DNA from: Datnioides undecimradiatus
Lineage: Eukaryota; Chordata; Actinopteri; Lobotiformes; Datnioididae
Assembly: GCA_008933995.1 (NCBI GenBank)
Contig: WARS01000014.1
Location: 9,471,192 to 9,535,191 of the forward strand
DNA: 64,000 nt
Direction: 5' to 3'
The position numbers and the translations under genes were made by a program. Below the pieces are notes generated by a model. That model saw nothing but the letters and a program-made list of their open reading frames with translations, was not told the origin of the DNA and searched no databases. Below are positions 1 through 11,716 of the stretch, piece after piece (the stretch's first letter is position 1; each line of letters opens with the position of its first letter).

Positions 1-776
1 CCGCAGTCTGTTTCTCTCTTCTGCTGTTTTTTCACACGGAGCCAGGCTTGCATGGCGTCATTGTTTTTAAATGTACGACTGGTTAATGGTTTGTTCCGGT
101 TACATTCACATTTACATGCAGTTAAGTCTGTGCACACCGTATAAGGAATTATCCGTTGCTTTTAAAGCTACAGGCTCATTCGTTAATCACCAATATGCAA
201 AGCGGCATCCTCATCTATGCTCCTGTCAGACGCTGCAGTGCACCATCACCAACCAGATAATTTCATCTGGCTTTCTAGTCTTGAGTCTTGAAAACTTATC
301 ATGCACACCCTATAGGAGAAAACACAGTTGATTGACAGGTCTCGACTGCTCAGGGTTCAGGGGTTGCATTCTCTGATTATTAAGGCACAGATGGGTACTG
401 TATGTAGGCCAGAGCTGCCTGCCGGAAAAATAAACTCCATCCATTATAGCTATTTCCTCCACTTGGCTCGGGTGTGCTTAGTTAAAGTTGCTGCCAATTA
501 AAATGCACATTCTGTCTCAAGCAGCAAGCAGGGACACTGTTGCAGAATATATCACAGTCTGAGGAAATGTGATTATACACTTTATCTATTTTATTCTGAG
601 CATTTACTTAAAGGTGAAGAGAATGACGGCAGCGTCATTATGATCCCAGCTATAAACAACCTGTATAATTATTATGCAAACTGAAAACATTTTGTATAAC
701 TTATTATTTATGATATTCACATGAAGGATGGGTCTGTTGTTACTTCACCCACTGTTCTGCCTGTCGTTGTGTTGTC
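1..776. other. Non-coding stretch, nothing recognised
   Basis: AT-rich intergenic-type sequence. Open frames are short, lack family similarity that I recognise and have no convincing splice context. No mobile-element termini were seen. Confidence 0.5.
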
Positions 777-815
777 TTTCTGGTTATTGAGTCCTCTAGA
801 CTCAATAACCAGAAA
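777..815. repeat. Perfect inverted repeat (hairpin), 17-bp arms
   Basis: The left arm TTTCTGGTTATTGAGTC (777-793) is followed by a five-base spacer CTCTA and its exact reverse complement at 799-815. The arms match at every position, and the match ends at the next base pair outward. It lies in non-coding DNA. It is shorter than a usual microRNA precursor, and no T-run or other terminator signal follows. It could be a local inverted duplication. Confidence 0.85.
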
Positions 816-3688
816 CCAGTATTCCTATATTGGGAGATGTCTTGCACTCTGTCAGTTACTCTGACACCACATAATATACTATATAATATACAAATACTCA
901 CCACATAAGCGCAATATCTACTAAGTCATTAATAAAACAACACACTGATGCCCAGTAGACCGGGGCCTCTGGTGGTCCGTCGCCTCAGGGTAGTTTCTGC
1001 TGGTCAGTATTCCAGACTTAATGGCCTGACAGTGATGCTGGCCAAACATCTGTTGGTGTGAGTTTTATTTAACCTACAGTGTGTATTTTCCCACCACTGG
1101 GTGTCTCTCTATTCAAACAACAACAAAGTAAAGAGCTAGGGATCATGGGACTTGTCGTCATCGCTACCTTTGCTGCCACTGCAATGGGCTTCTCCCAACA
1201 TTTAGGTGTTCTTGAACCAAGAGCTAAGCTATCTGCAAAGGTCCAGAACAGTTTCACTTTAAAAAATCAGTGTTTCTCTGGACGTCCAGGAGGAACTGGA
1301 GCCAGCATATGCTCTGCTTGTTTCTCTGAAAACTTCAGATCCAGACATCTAATTACTGAAATTCTGAAATTCCTTTCCATGTGACACCATGGACAGGCAA
1401 CTAAATGGAATCAGACTGCTATTCTGATAAAAATAAAAACATTTTGCAGCATAAGGAGCATTGTCCAGGAAGTTCTGGTAATGCTCCAGGACACTTGCAA
1501 AGAATCTTCATTTGAGGACGACATACTGAAAAAGGCCCAGGTCTCTGGTGACAGTAGACTGTTCACCTACCTGGCCTGTATCAACACAGAAGCCTTCTGA
1601 AACTTTGACATGAGCTACATGCATTACCCTAACCTTCTAGCTAGCCTAGTGCACCAGCTAAACTAATAATTTATATTTGAATATTCTGTACTGACGGCTC
1701 AACTACTGCTGGATTCATATGGGACGCATGAAGCTGGCAAGGACGTGACTGTCTGGAGGAATGTACAACTTGGACAACTCAATAACTTTCAAACACACCC
1801 GCAAAGTGAAATTAGTTGGTGAGTAAAACAGTATGGCTGTTTGAGAGGAGAAACTCAGAGACACTGTTGTGGAAATATGCATGATATACGACAAATTTAT
1901 CAAGACACCAAATAAAAAGGAGGATATTTTGAATTTGCGTTAACTTGGGGAAACTGGAATCAAGAGACCGTCCTGTTTAACCATTAGGCGGTCCAATCAG
2001 ACTGCACAAGACCTCCTGTGACTAGTTTGTGGAGTTTTGGAAGCCTTGGTGCAGGAAGGGAGTTGTATGAAAATCAGACCACAAATCATACAGCAGTCAT
2101 CTCTTTAATCCTGTAGCCTGTGAAGCTGCGCTCACCACTGCTGAGGTATCGGGCCATTACAGCACAAAGAAACCACGTCTTTAAGCCCGAGTTCACACAG
2201 AGCCTCACGCAGTGACTAAGAAGCAAACGTTCTCTGCTTCAGACTCTGAAAATCATAAACAGACTTTTAAGTCCAGCACGTAGCACCTTGTGAAGTAGGC
2301 ACTCGTGTCTTCATTGGCAAAGTCTTGGCTCTGAAGCCGTCGTGCCACACGGATCCAAAATAAACACGGGCTGACTGACAGGCTCCAAATTAGAGTCACT
2401 CGCGGTTCACCGGGTCCTCAAGGCAGGACACGAAATGCTGGATGGATACAGGCTGAAAAATTGCCCATAACTACGTTCATTGTTTCTTTGATGGAATTTC
2501 TGTGTTATTTAACAGCAGATAAAAGCATGACAGCGACGATGAGCGGGACAAGGACGACTGGTGACAAATGTTGACAAGCAGGTTTGAACCTCTGCCTCTG
2601 AGGAGGCTGCAAAGTGCCTTCCTTACCCTGCTTACGAGTGCCCTGGAGAGAATAACACATCCAGTCAGGTGACTGACAGCCCTCAGTTACTCAGGGTTCA
2701 CTGAAGGTTTGCAATTATGCACAGTGGTTGTACAGTATTTTGCACAACAACACGTGAGCGCTGTCACTGCTAATGTATCGATTTAGATCATTTTGCTCAC
2801 ATGTGACCGCAAACACGTTGCTCACAGAGCACAGGTCATCATGCAGGTATTCTGCAGAGCGATGAAGGTTTGACCTCTCAAAGTTTTCCGGAAATTCAAA
2901 GTTATGATATATTATATATGCATTTAAAATGCACAGCTGACAGATATCCAGGGTTTCATCAACAGTACATAATGATTTCTACATACAGTGTGTATCAATA
3001 TAGTCCTTTTGGTTACCCAATTCAAAATATGTGATACCTAATACCCAATTCATATCAAGATGAATTATGCAAGTATTTAAACGTGGAGATTTAGTGGAGC
3101 TACAGGGATGCTTTTCCCCTTTCTTGTTTGTCTCGTGCAAATAATGTGTGTCATCTGTTCCACTGATCAACAGGTGGCAGTAAGACAGGCTGCAGTGCGC
3201 TAACAAAGGCAGGGAAGAAGGCGATCGTGAGCAAATGAATATGGATGTGAACAATGCTTGATATAAATTTTTTAAAAATGATCTTTGTAAATTTTTAATG
3301 TGAAGGAAAATGCACATGATGTCAAGGATGTGCACATCGTGGTCCTGTGATTAACACTGAATATAAAAACTTTTATTTGTTTAAAAGAAAACTCCACAGA
3401 GCCCCTTTAACAGGTGAAGTAAGTTAGTTATTGATCACATTTTGCTCATAGTCTCAGTTTTAATTCAAAATAAAAACCAAATAAAAAAATATATATTATA
3501 ATAATAACACAATCAAACCATGAACATAGATTTTAGTCACAGTTTATTATATATATATATAGGATTATTTTCAGACTGTCTTAGAAAACCTCCAAGCACA
3601 GCTGATCACTATTTAGTCGCATATTTTACCAATTTAGCATTGCCCGCGTAACACTCAGACCAGCAATGGAATTACTTTTAAAACTTTA
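816..3688. other. Non-coding stretch, nothing recognised
   Basis: No supported exon. A short open frame near 1079-1384 has no recognised family and no splice support. Short AT dinucleotide runs occur near 3550. Confidence 0.45.
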
Positions 3689-4256
3689 CCCACAATCAAT
3701 GTTCCCCCTAATTTTTCATCTGTCTGAGCATACACACAAACTTCCTGAGAATTCCTTGGACCACTGTGAGCAACATCAGCACACTGTGGCCATACCAGTA
3801 TCACACCTGTCCAAACCTGAGATCATAAGATGTTAAATGGCTTGTTAAAAGAATCAAATTACAGCAGTAATTTCCGTTATATTACTTTTAATATAAGTGA
3901 TTTGACCCACAATGAACCATACTGAACAATGACTTGAAACCCCGCCCTAAATAAATTGCACTGACTGTAGAACTGGTACTGTGCTATTGCTGCTACTACT
4001 GTGAATTTATGTTTTTTAACATAACATAAATTATGTACATGTTGGCACAATGTGTGAGTGGTGTGTGTACGTGGGGACATGTGGGTTTTATATGTGTGTG
4101 TATGTTTTTATATCAATTTCTTTTCTTATCCTATCCTGAGGCCAGATCTGGAAGTGCAACTAAATCTTGTTTGTACAATGACAATAAAGTCTCTTAAAAC
4201 GCTTAAAAAGATAAAAATCATCATCAGTTTTTTATGATCTCTGTTGTGTGTCAGGG

Positions 4257-4322
4257 TGAGGGCCCTGTTCTGGTCTGGCTGAGGGTCCTGCTCTGGTCTG
4301 GCTGAGGGTCCTGCTCTGCTCT
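4257..4322. repeat. 23-bp tandem repeat, about 2.7 copies
   Basis: The unit TCTGGTCTGGCTGAGGGTCCTGC is repeated imperfectly inside the left part of the hAT element. It has no coding or regulatory meaning that I can see. Confidence 0.7.
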
Positions 4323-4631
4323 GGAAGAATTGAGACATATATACCTTTCAGAGATCAAATTGTGTTCACATTAAAACATTCACATTTTGCACAATCAGAT
4401 GTGTGCTGTAGCACAAGCATGTGATACAATGTAAATTCCTGTAACTCTTTGTCTGTAAAATATGTAATTACACAGTTTTTTATTAGCATTTCTACAACTC
4501 ATAATCTAGTAACAGCATTTAATGATTAATATCCATAAATGAAAATTCTTAATAAATGACACCAGAATAAGCACAAATCTGATGGGGGACTTAAATTTCA
4601 CCTTATTTTTCCCGTCTGTCCTTCTCGCTTC

Positions 4632-5205
4632 TGTCAAGGTCTAAGTCTGGTCAAGCTGGTGTCTGTGTCTTGTCTCGTGATTTCCTGTTTTATTTTGAAA
4701 GATCTAACTTCCCTCTCGTTTCAGGTGGCTTGCCCTTCCTCTCGTGTTTCCCGCCTGTCTGATTGTCTTCCCCGCCCTGATTGTTTCCACCTGTTCCCCA
4801 TTTCCTCTTGTGTATAAAAGTCTGCGTCTCCCCGTCTTGTGCCAGTTCGGCTGTCATGCCTGCACCGAGAACCAGCGCCTTTTGCTCCTTTGTTTGGAAA
4901 TTACCTTGCTCTCGCTCCTGTCTTGCCTGAAGGTTTGTTTGTTACTTTGTTTTTACTTTTCCTCGACACAGTGATTTTTTGTTGTTTACTTTGGAGCCCA
5001 TTGTTTCTAGTGTTTTCCTCGTAAAGAGTGATTTTCTTGCTTGTTTCGCCTTATTTTCTTCTCAGCACCGCCAAGGAGAGATTTTACGCTGATACTTAGG
5101 CTTACTTTTTCCTGCCACCCTGCGGACTTTGCTTTTTGTTAATAAACTCCTTGAACTTTATTCTGAGTGTGAAACAGCTATTGGGTTCATAGACCGACCT
5201 TGTCA
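4632..5205 (+). repeat. 5' LTR of the gypsy element
   Basis: It begins TGTCAAGGTC and ends TTGTCA, and matches 9505-10088 along its whole length. It carries a TATA-like TGTATAAAAG near 4811 and an AATAAA in the TTAATAAACTCCTTGAAC stretch near 5140. The two LTRs differ by substitutions and many single-base length changes, some in homopolymers. Confidence 0.85.
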
Positions 5206-5222
5206 GTACGAACTGGCCAGAT

Positions 5223-6500
5223 ATGAACCCAGCCGACTCAGGAACACTCGAGGCGGCAGTCCGCCAAGAGGACTCCGGGTCAACAGCCAAGAAGACCAGC
5301 TCTCCTCCCTTCACCAGGGGATCAAGGAACTAGCCTGCAACCAGGAGGGTTTAAAGCAGGCATGTCGCTCAGGGAATACATCGAACGGCGGTTCAGCAGA
5401 TCCTGACCTCCTCACCGCAGGGCTCATGCCCCAGCCGGGCCGAGCCAGGGTTCCAGCCTGCATCTCGAAGGTACATTTTCCCGCCACGCCGAGGCAACTC
5501 ACGCTTCCAGAGAAGTTTTTCCGCTGCGAGTCAGGCGAATGCTCCTCATTTATTACTTTAACCGTCAAATGCACTTTGATCTCTACCGCCGCCTTTCTGC
5601 TACAGATCGAGCGTAGGTGGCATCTATGATTTCGTGATTCACCGGAAGACAAGAAGATGTATGCACTCACGAATGGTCTTCGGGATCCACAGGGAAACCA
5701 TCCACGCCTTTCGCTTCGCAGCACTAAAGGAAGTTTCGACCAAGTGTGATGGACAGCAACGGCGAGAGAGCTTTTGAGTCTATATCGCAGGGGAAAGACT
5801 CGTGAGCGACATGCTAATCAGATTCAGACGCTGGCTCCTGGGCAGCGGGTGGAACGACACTGTTCTGTATGACGTTTGAAGGGTCTCAGATCAAATAGGA
5901 TCTTTGCTAGTTCTCTGACCTGCCATCCGGGTTAGAGGCCCTGATAACTCTGGCTATCCGAACCGATAACCGGCTACAGGAGCGCCGGAAGGCCCAGGGG
6001 AAGCTGCGACAGGATTGCTCAGGAGAATCAAGTAGAATTCTGGGAAGAGAGTTCTTTCACAGTGCAAGCGAGCAATTCAAAGCTCCAGCCGAGACGCGGC
6101 GGCGTCGCACCGATGGAGCGGGCCGCGCCAAGTTGACCTCGAGGAGGCTGTCACGACCACAGGAGGGGCGACAAGCGCATTGGGGTAGCCAGGACATCTC
6201 CGGGATCGATGCCCAGGTAAAAGAATCTGGCTCACCAGTAAGGAGGGTTACTGAGAGCCTCCTCTCACGACCGCCACGAAATAGAGGTAACGGTACAAAA
6301 CACTGCTAACCTTGCTTCATGTTGATAGACTCAGGGCCGAAGAAAGTTTAATGGGATTGGGGAGTGGCGAACAATGGGGAGCCCATACAAGACTATTACT
6401 TCTAGACCCTTTGACAGTTAGCGAGACTTAACGGAGACCCACCTTCAAAATTACGCACCTAGCAGGACCCATCGGAGTCCGAATCGACAATCATTATGAA
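5223..6500 (+). pseudogene. gag-like region of the gypsy element, broken
   Basis: The region starts with an ATG (5223) soon after the LTR, where gag is expected. Short open segments in different frames (for example 5311-5629) have the charged, low-cysteine composition of fish gypsy gag proteins. The first frame ends after about 36 codons, and the similarity continues in another frame, so it is frameshifted. I see no intact nucleocapsid zinc knuckle. The limit toward the protease is not visible, so the end is approximate. Confidence 0.5.
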
Positions 6501-6860
6501 CTAATGACTTTCTTTGTGTACAGATCCCCACCCCCTGGCTTTGGGTCTCCTTATGGCTTCAAAAACACAATCCGGGTCATAGATTGCTCGGGACAAAAGT
6601 GAGGTGGGCGGACGCCTGCTCCCTGCACTGTCTAGGAAGACGGGAGGGGCGAATCTGTCAACTAAAGTTCGCACGACTTTGTTCTCGCCAAGAGGTCTGC
6701 CTCGCCTGACCTGTCAAGCCGGTTCCGGAATGCTACCACGCACTTCCAGGAGAGGCTTAGCAGCCAAGGCCACCTCCTGCCTCCTCCCCCACAGACCTTA
6801 TGACGTCTCGACAGGACCTGATCCCTGGCGCCCCGATTCCCAAAAGGGAGGATTTACTCC

Positions 6861-9443
6861 TTGTCAGGTCCTGAAAGGGAAGCCATGAAGGAGTACATAG
6901 ACTCCTCCTTAAAAGCGGGACTTATCCGTCCGTCCTCCTCACCGGCAGGGGCAGGTTTTTTCTTTGTGGGGAAAAAGGATCGCCTATTATGCCCATGTAT
7001 AGACTACAGCCCTCTTAATGACATCACAATTAAGAATGATACCCTCCCTTTAATGTCGGACGCTTTTGATCAACTACAACAAGCCAAGGTATTTACGAAA
7101 TTGGATCTGCGTAATGCCTATCACCTAGTCCGCATTAGGGAGGGGGACTTAATGGAAAACAGGGTTTAACACCTGCCGCCACTATGAATATCTTCTAGTT
7201 ATGCCTTCGGCCTTTACAAACGCTACCGGGCGTCTTTTCAGTCTATGATAAATGATGCCCTCCGCCATTTTCTGAACCAGTTTGTGCACGCTTCATATAG
7301 ACGACATTCTGATTTTCCATGACGCAGACGCCACGCACGCCGCAGCCTGGGCTGGCTCCTCCAGCTGCTGGAGAACCAGTTATATGTTAAAGCAGAAAAG
7401 AGCGAATTTCATGCCGATTCTGTGTCCTTCCTGGGTTTTATCATAGCCCCTGGGAGGATTCAGATGGACCCGGCTAAATCAGCGCCAGGGCTCAGTGGTC
7501 AGGTTCCGATGGGTCAGGAAAGTTCAGAAGCAATTCCTGGGTTTGCTAACTTACAGACGGTTCATCAGAAACTTCTAGCGCAATAGCTGCCCCCTCACCG
7601 CATAACATCTCCTAAAACGCCGTTCAGATGGTCGCCTGAAGCGGCGGCGGCGTTCGCACGTTTAAAGCGGCTTTTTTCCACAGCCCCGACTCTGGTTGTC
7701 CCTGACCAAGCATACAGGCAGCTTTATTGTAGAGGTAGACGCCCAGTGGTGGAGTGGGCCATTCTTCCCAGCGTAAAGAGAAGGATAACAAGCTCCATCC
7801 GCAAGCGCTTCCTGTCACGCTAGTTATCTCCAGCGATGTAAACTATGATATCGGGATAGGAATTATTAGTCAGAAAAATGGCTCTGGAGGAATGGTCATC
7901 GGTTAGAGGGGGGCGCAGGCAATCTGCTTATCGTATGGACTGACCAAAAACCTCGAGTATAGTTAAGGAAAGCAAAGAGACTAAATTCTCGTCAGGCCAG
8001 ATGGTCATCGTTTTTTAACCGCTTCAACTTTGTCATGTCCTACAGGCCGGGGTCCCAGAACGTAAAACCAGACGCCTTATCCCGCCTGTTCGACCCCGAG
8101 CCGCCTGCCAAGGAGCCGAAGCCGATCCTACCACCTGACCGTGTGATAGGAGCCGTCTCCTGGCAGATAGAGTCAGAGGTACAGCGAGCAAATGAGGAGA
8201 GCCCGCCACCGAGGATGCCATGAACCGCTTGTTTGTTCCGGACGCCTGGCGCCTCAGGTTATTCACTGCTCATACCTCGCCCTACCTGCCATCCCGGTGT
8301 CAAGAGAACGGGTGTGGGTTATTTCCCCAGCGCTTCTGGTGGCCAGCCATGGTTCGTCAAGTGCGGGAGTATGTGGAGGCCTGCACCATTTGCGCTAGAA
8401 ACAAAACATCCTCAAAAGCACGGGCAGGGCTGCTACAACCACTCGTGCCGCTACCATGGGCGATTTGGCGGGATCTTCGTGGACTGCCTTCCGTATCAAA
8501 CGGAAATATCAACATCTTAACGTGGTTGGACAGGTTTTCCAAAATGACTATTTCATCGTGACTTAAATTGTCACAGTTAAAGAAACGGGGCGGAAATAAT
8601 GATGACTGATATTTTTCCCGCATTCATGGTTTTCCCAGGACATTAGAGCCGACAGGGGACCCCAGTTCGTGTCCCAGCTAGCGGAGTTTTTGGTAAGCTG
8701 ATTGGCTACACGCAGAGTCTTGTCGTCAGATATCATCCAGAATCCAACGGCCAAGCTGAACGCCTTAACCAGGAGCTGGAGACGTGCCTGAGATGTTTGG
8801 TCTCGCAAAACCCGACCCTGGAGCAGGAACCTAGCGTGGGTGGAGTTCGCCTAACCCTTCCCACATCTGCCACAGGCATGTCCTTCAATGTGTTTCTTGG
8901 CTATCAACCCCCTTTGCTTCCAGATCTGGAGGGGAGGTTCCGGCATCGTCGCTCACGCTTTGGTCCGACGGTGTCGCCGCACCTGGGCGGCCGCGCGCCG
9001 GATGCTCATGCGCGCCTCAGCTCAAATGAAAAAAGCAGCAGACCGCAAACGCCGTCCAGCGCCGAGCTACCGTCCGGATCAGAGGGTGTGGTTGTCAACC
9101 CGGGACCTTCCTCTGCGAAGGAATCCAGAAAGCTGGCTCCTCGATTCGTGGGACCGTTCCCCGATTCCAGGTGTTATTGTCCTCCGCTAACCGGTTGCGC
9201 TTGCCCGTCCCTAAAGTACATCCGACGCTCCACGTAAGCCGGATAAAACCTGTTAAAGAAAGCCAGACAGTCCCAGCGGTCAAGGCCCCCCCGCCCCCTC
9301 GGATGATGGACGGGGGCCCAGTATATGCACGAAGCATAAGTAGCGAACAGGGCCGCAGACAGTTTCTGGTCGACTGGGAGGGCTATGTCCGAGGGAACGC
9401 CTGCGGGTCCCGCCAGCTTCATTATAACCAACCTCATCACTGA
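6861..9443 (+). pseudogene. pol region of the gypsy element: RT, RNase H, integrase, chromodomain; broken
   Basis: Reverse transcriptase is recognisable at 6861-7169 by the [14 protein letters not shown] block. The fingers/palm region then continues in other frames to about 7450. The end of RNase H and the linker lie near 8035-8180 ([15 protein letters not shown] block). The integrase zinc-binding region lies at 8220-8560, with FWWPAMVRQVREYVEAC and the CxxC pair ACTIC. A chromodomain remnant lies at 9355-9420 (FLVDWEGY). Stops and indels separate all blocks. Minus-strand open frames over this region are chance. Confidence 0.85.
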
Positions 9444-9493
9444 TTTCTAACAGCGCATTCCCCTTCAGATTCCTGGGCCGTCAAGTCGCCCCT

Positions 9494-9504
9494 AGAAGGG
9501 GTAC
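9494..9504 (+). other. Polypurine tract of the gypsy element
   Basis: AGAAGGGGTAC sits directly before the TGTC start of the 3' LTR. This is the normal place for the plus-strand DNA primer of an LTR retroelement. Confidence 0.6.
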
Positions 9505-10088
9505 TGTCAAGGTCTAAGTCTGGGTCAAGCTGGTGTCTGTGTCTTGTCTTGCGATTTCTTCTGTTTTATTTGAAAAAGATCTAACTTCCTCCGCTTCAGG
9601 TGGCTTGCCCTTCCTCTCGTGTTTCCCTCTCGTCTGATTGTTCTTCCCGCCCTGATTGTTTCCCACCTGTTCCCCATTTCCTCTTGTGTATAAAAAGTTC
9701 GCGCCCCCTGTCTTGTGCTGAAGTTTGTCGTGGTCATGCCTGTACGAGAACCAGCGCTTTTGCCTTTGCTTGAAATTGCTCCTGCTCTCGTTCCTGTCTT
9801 GCCTGAAGGTTTGTTTGTTACTTTGTTTGCATTTTTCCTCGATTACGAGTGATTTTTTTGTTGTTTACTTTGGAGCCGCTTGTTTTCAGCGTGTTTTCTC
9901 CTAAAGAGTGATTTTCTTTCTGTTTGCTTCGCCTTATTTTCCTCGGGTAACCGCTGGAGAGATTTAATGCTGATACTTTGTGCTTTCATTTCTTTCCTTG
10001 CCTCGTGACTTTGCTTTTTGTTAATAAAACTCCTTGAACTTTATTCTGAGTGTGGAGTCGAAGCCACAATTCATAGACCCGCTTGTCA
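9505..10088 (+). repeat. 3' LTR of the gypsy element
   Basis: It matches 4632-5205 from the TGTCAAGGTC start to the TTGTCA end. It contains the same TATA-like and AATAAA stretches. Length differences from the 5' LTR include TATTTTGAAAG against TATTTGAAAAAG. Confidence 0.85.
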
Positions 10089-10408
10089 GCTTTCTCCCGG
10101 TTGTAGACTTCGTCCAGGTTGATGGCACCATCTGCTTCTTGCTTAAAATGACATTTCTGCTGAATGCGACGCTGAGGTCCAACTCATTCAGTCCACATTT
10201 TTCTCCAAAAACCGCTTGTTACTTTTTTAGTTTTCAAGAGCACGCCTTTGCAGAGCAGCCCTTTCTCACTCAAAAACAAAAGATCTCTCCTGGCTTCAAT
10301 TTCACGTGCTCTTTCTGTTCATACAGTCTCCAACAGCTATTCCATCTAAAAGAACTGCATTTCTTTTTACTTTGTACAGGAGTGGTCGCGTCTGCCTTTT
10401 TTCGCCAT
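10089..10408 (-). pseudogene. Possible N-terminal coding remnant of the hAT element
   Basis: Reading leftward from an ATG at 10408, a lysine/arginine-rich start is followed by frame breaks. A frame ending near 10302 includes the block GIAVGDCMNRKS. This resembles the N-terminal part of fish hAT-derived zinc-finger-type proteins, but the match is from memory and weak. The region is cut off by the gypsy insertion at 10088, and nothing recognisable continues on the far side at 4631. Confidence 0.3.
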
Positions 10409-11700
10409 GATAAGGGTTTAAAACTTTAGCAGCACTCTCTGTCGCACCATTAGCTACGCTTAAACCAACCACGCATTTACGAAGCACTATTAATGACATT
10501 GATTGGCTGCAAGTAAAATGCGGTAAACCGCCATTAAGTATATCATTGGCTGCAGTTAGTCGCTTTTATCTGTAGTTACCGCTTTTGTTGCAACTTGCCA
10601 CCTGGCACTCACTGTTGTTAGACGAATATTTTATTTACAGTTCAGGTTGCATTTTATTTTATGCGCTGCATAGATTTTCTGTGCGCGGAGAACATGGGAG
10701 CAGTGCGCGATTGCGCAAGCGCGCAGCTTAGAGGGAACACTGCCCACAATGCAACAGGACAGCCGACAGTTGGGTGAGACTTCTGTGTGATGCCTATGGG
10801 GTCCAGGCTTGTGTGTCCTGTGGCACAGATGGGCAGGGATGCTGCAGAAGTCGGCAAACTCACACACTGCCAGTCCCAAATGACGCTGAAATGCCGACTC
10901 GAGTGACATCACTCGAGGTCATGTCTCCAGCTGGATTCTCTAATCAATTTCTATGTCGCTCCTATTCATTCAACTTATAATCACTGGAATGTATTCATTT
11001 AAAGAAAACATGTGCATGGAGTGATAGTTATAAACCCATCCTACAGCTCTATTTATACATCTGTAGCTTCTTTCAGTCTAATTGGATAAATAAGTGTTTC
11101 AACTCTGCTTCGTGAATACTTTCCCTGTATGACTGTAAGACATCATGTCACGGTTTATGACTTGGCTGTTAAGCCTATTAGCTTATAATCTGGAGTGTGT
11201 TGAATATTAAATTTGCTCCTCTCATTAATTCTTCATATTTTTTCTCCCACGGTTGAATAAAATATGGAGCGCTTGTGTTGGAAACTGTGGAAAACAAACG
11301 TCCCTCAGAAAGAAAAAGGAAAGGGCTCCCTGAATGGTGGATATGGCATATGCATAATTCACGCAATATTTTTTGACTCTGATATGAACAAATTGGTCTC
11401 AAGAATGTCGTAATGTATTAATGATCAAAGCTGCATTTAGCCTAAACACTTGGTGCTTTGTTTATTTATGAAGCGGCCTGAACGGTTCAGCTCGTTCTCC
11501 TCTGGTATATTTGACCATCACCTGTGTCCTGGTTGACTCCTGGTCACATGACCCTTGTCTGCTCTTCCATTATGCAGCAGGCAAAAGGATCCTGCGTGAT
11601 CCTTCACCTCACATCTGACACCAACTTCACCATCTATATTTGATGGAGGACAGTGATAAATCATCTGTGTGCTAGTGATTCACAATGGATAGTATATCCT

Positions 11701-11716
11701 GTGTGTGTGTGTGTGT
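11701..11716. repeat. (GT)n microsatellite
   Basis: Eight uninterrupted GT units in non-coding DNA. Confidence 0.9.

Larger units (their letters stand above)
4632..10088 (+). mobile_element. Ty3/gypsy LTR retrotransposon (chromovirus type), decayed
   Basis: Two LTRs bound an internal region that holds, in order, gag-like sequence, reverse transcriptase, an RNase H remnant, an integrase zinc-binding and core region, and a C-terminal chromodomain. This order (integrase after RNase H, chromodomain last) defines Ty3/gypsy chromoviruses, which are common in fish. A near-duplication of 5 bp flanks the element (GCTTC at 4627-4631, GCTTT at 10089-10093). A purine-rich tract ending in GGGGTAC stands directly before the 3' LTR. 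No reading frame runs through: gag and pol are spread over several frames with stops and indels, so the element cannot be autonomous as sequenced. It inserted into a pre-existing hAT element. Confidence 0.9.
3697..10742 (-). mobile_element. hAT-superfamily DNA transposon, split by a gypsy insertion
   Basis: The ends are inverted: CAATGTTCCCCCTAA at the left and, on the opposite strand, CAGTGTTCCCTCTAAG at the right. Both are flanked by an identical 8-bp duplication CCCACAAT (3689-3696 and 10743-10750). An 8-bp duplication with CA(G/A)-type termini is diagnostic of hAT elements. Without the gypsy insertion at 4632-10088, the element would be about 1.6 kb. That is shorter than an autonomous hAT, so this is probably a non-autonomous or internally deleted copy. 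The right part carries what looks like the start of a decayed coding region on the minus strand. The strand given follows that remnant. Confidence 0.75.

Noticed and set aside
5311..5724. Minus-strand open frame across the gypsy gag region as a gene
   Set aside because: It is antisense to a recognisable gag-like region, lacks family features and is GC-driven.
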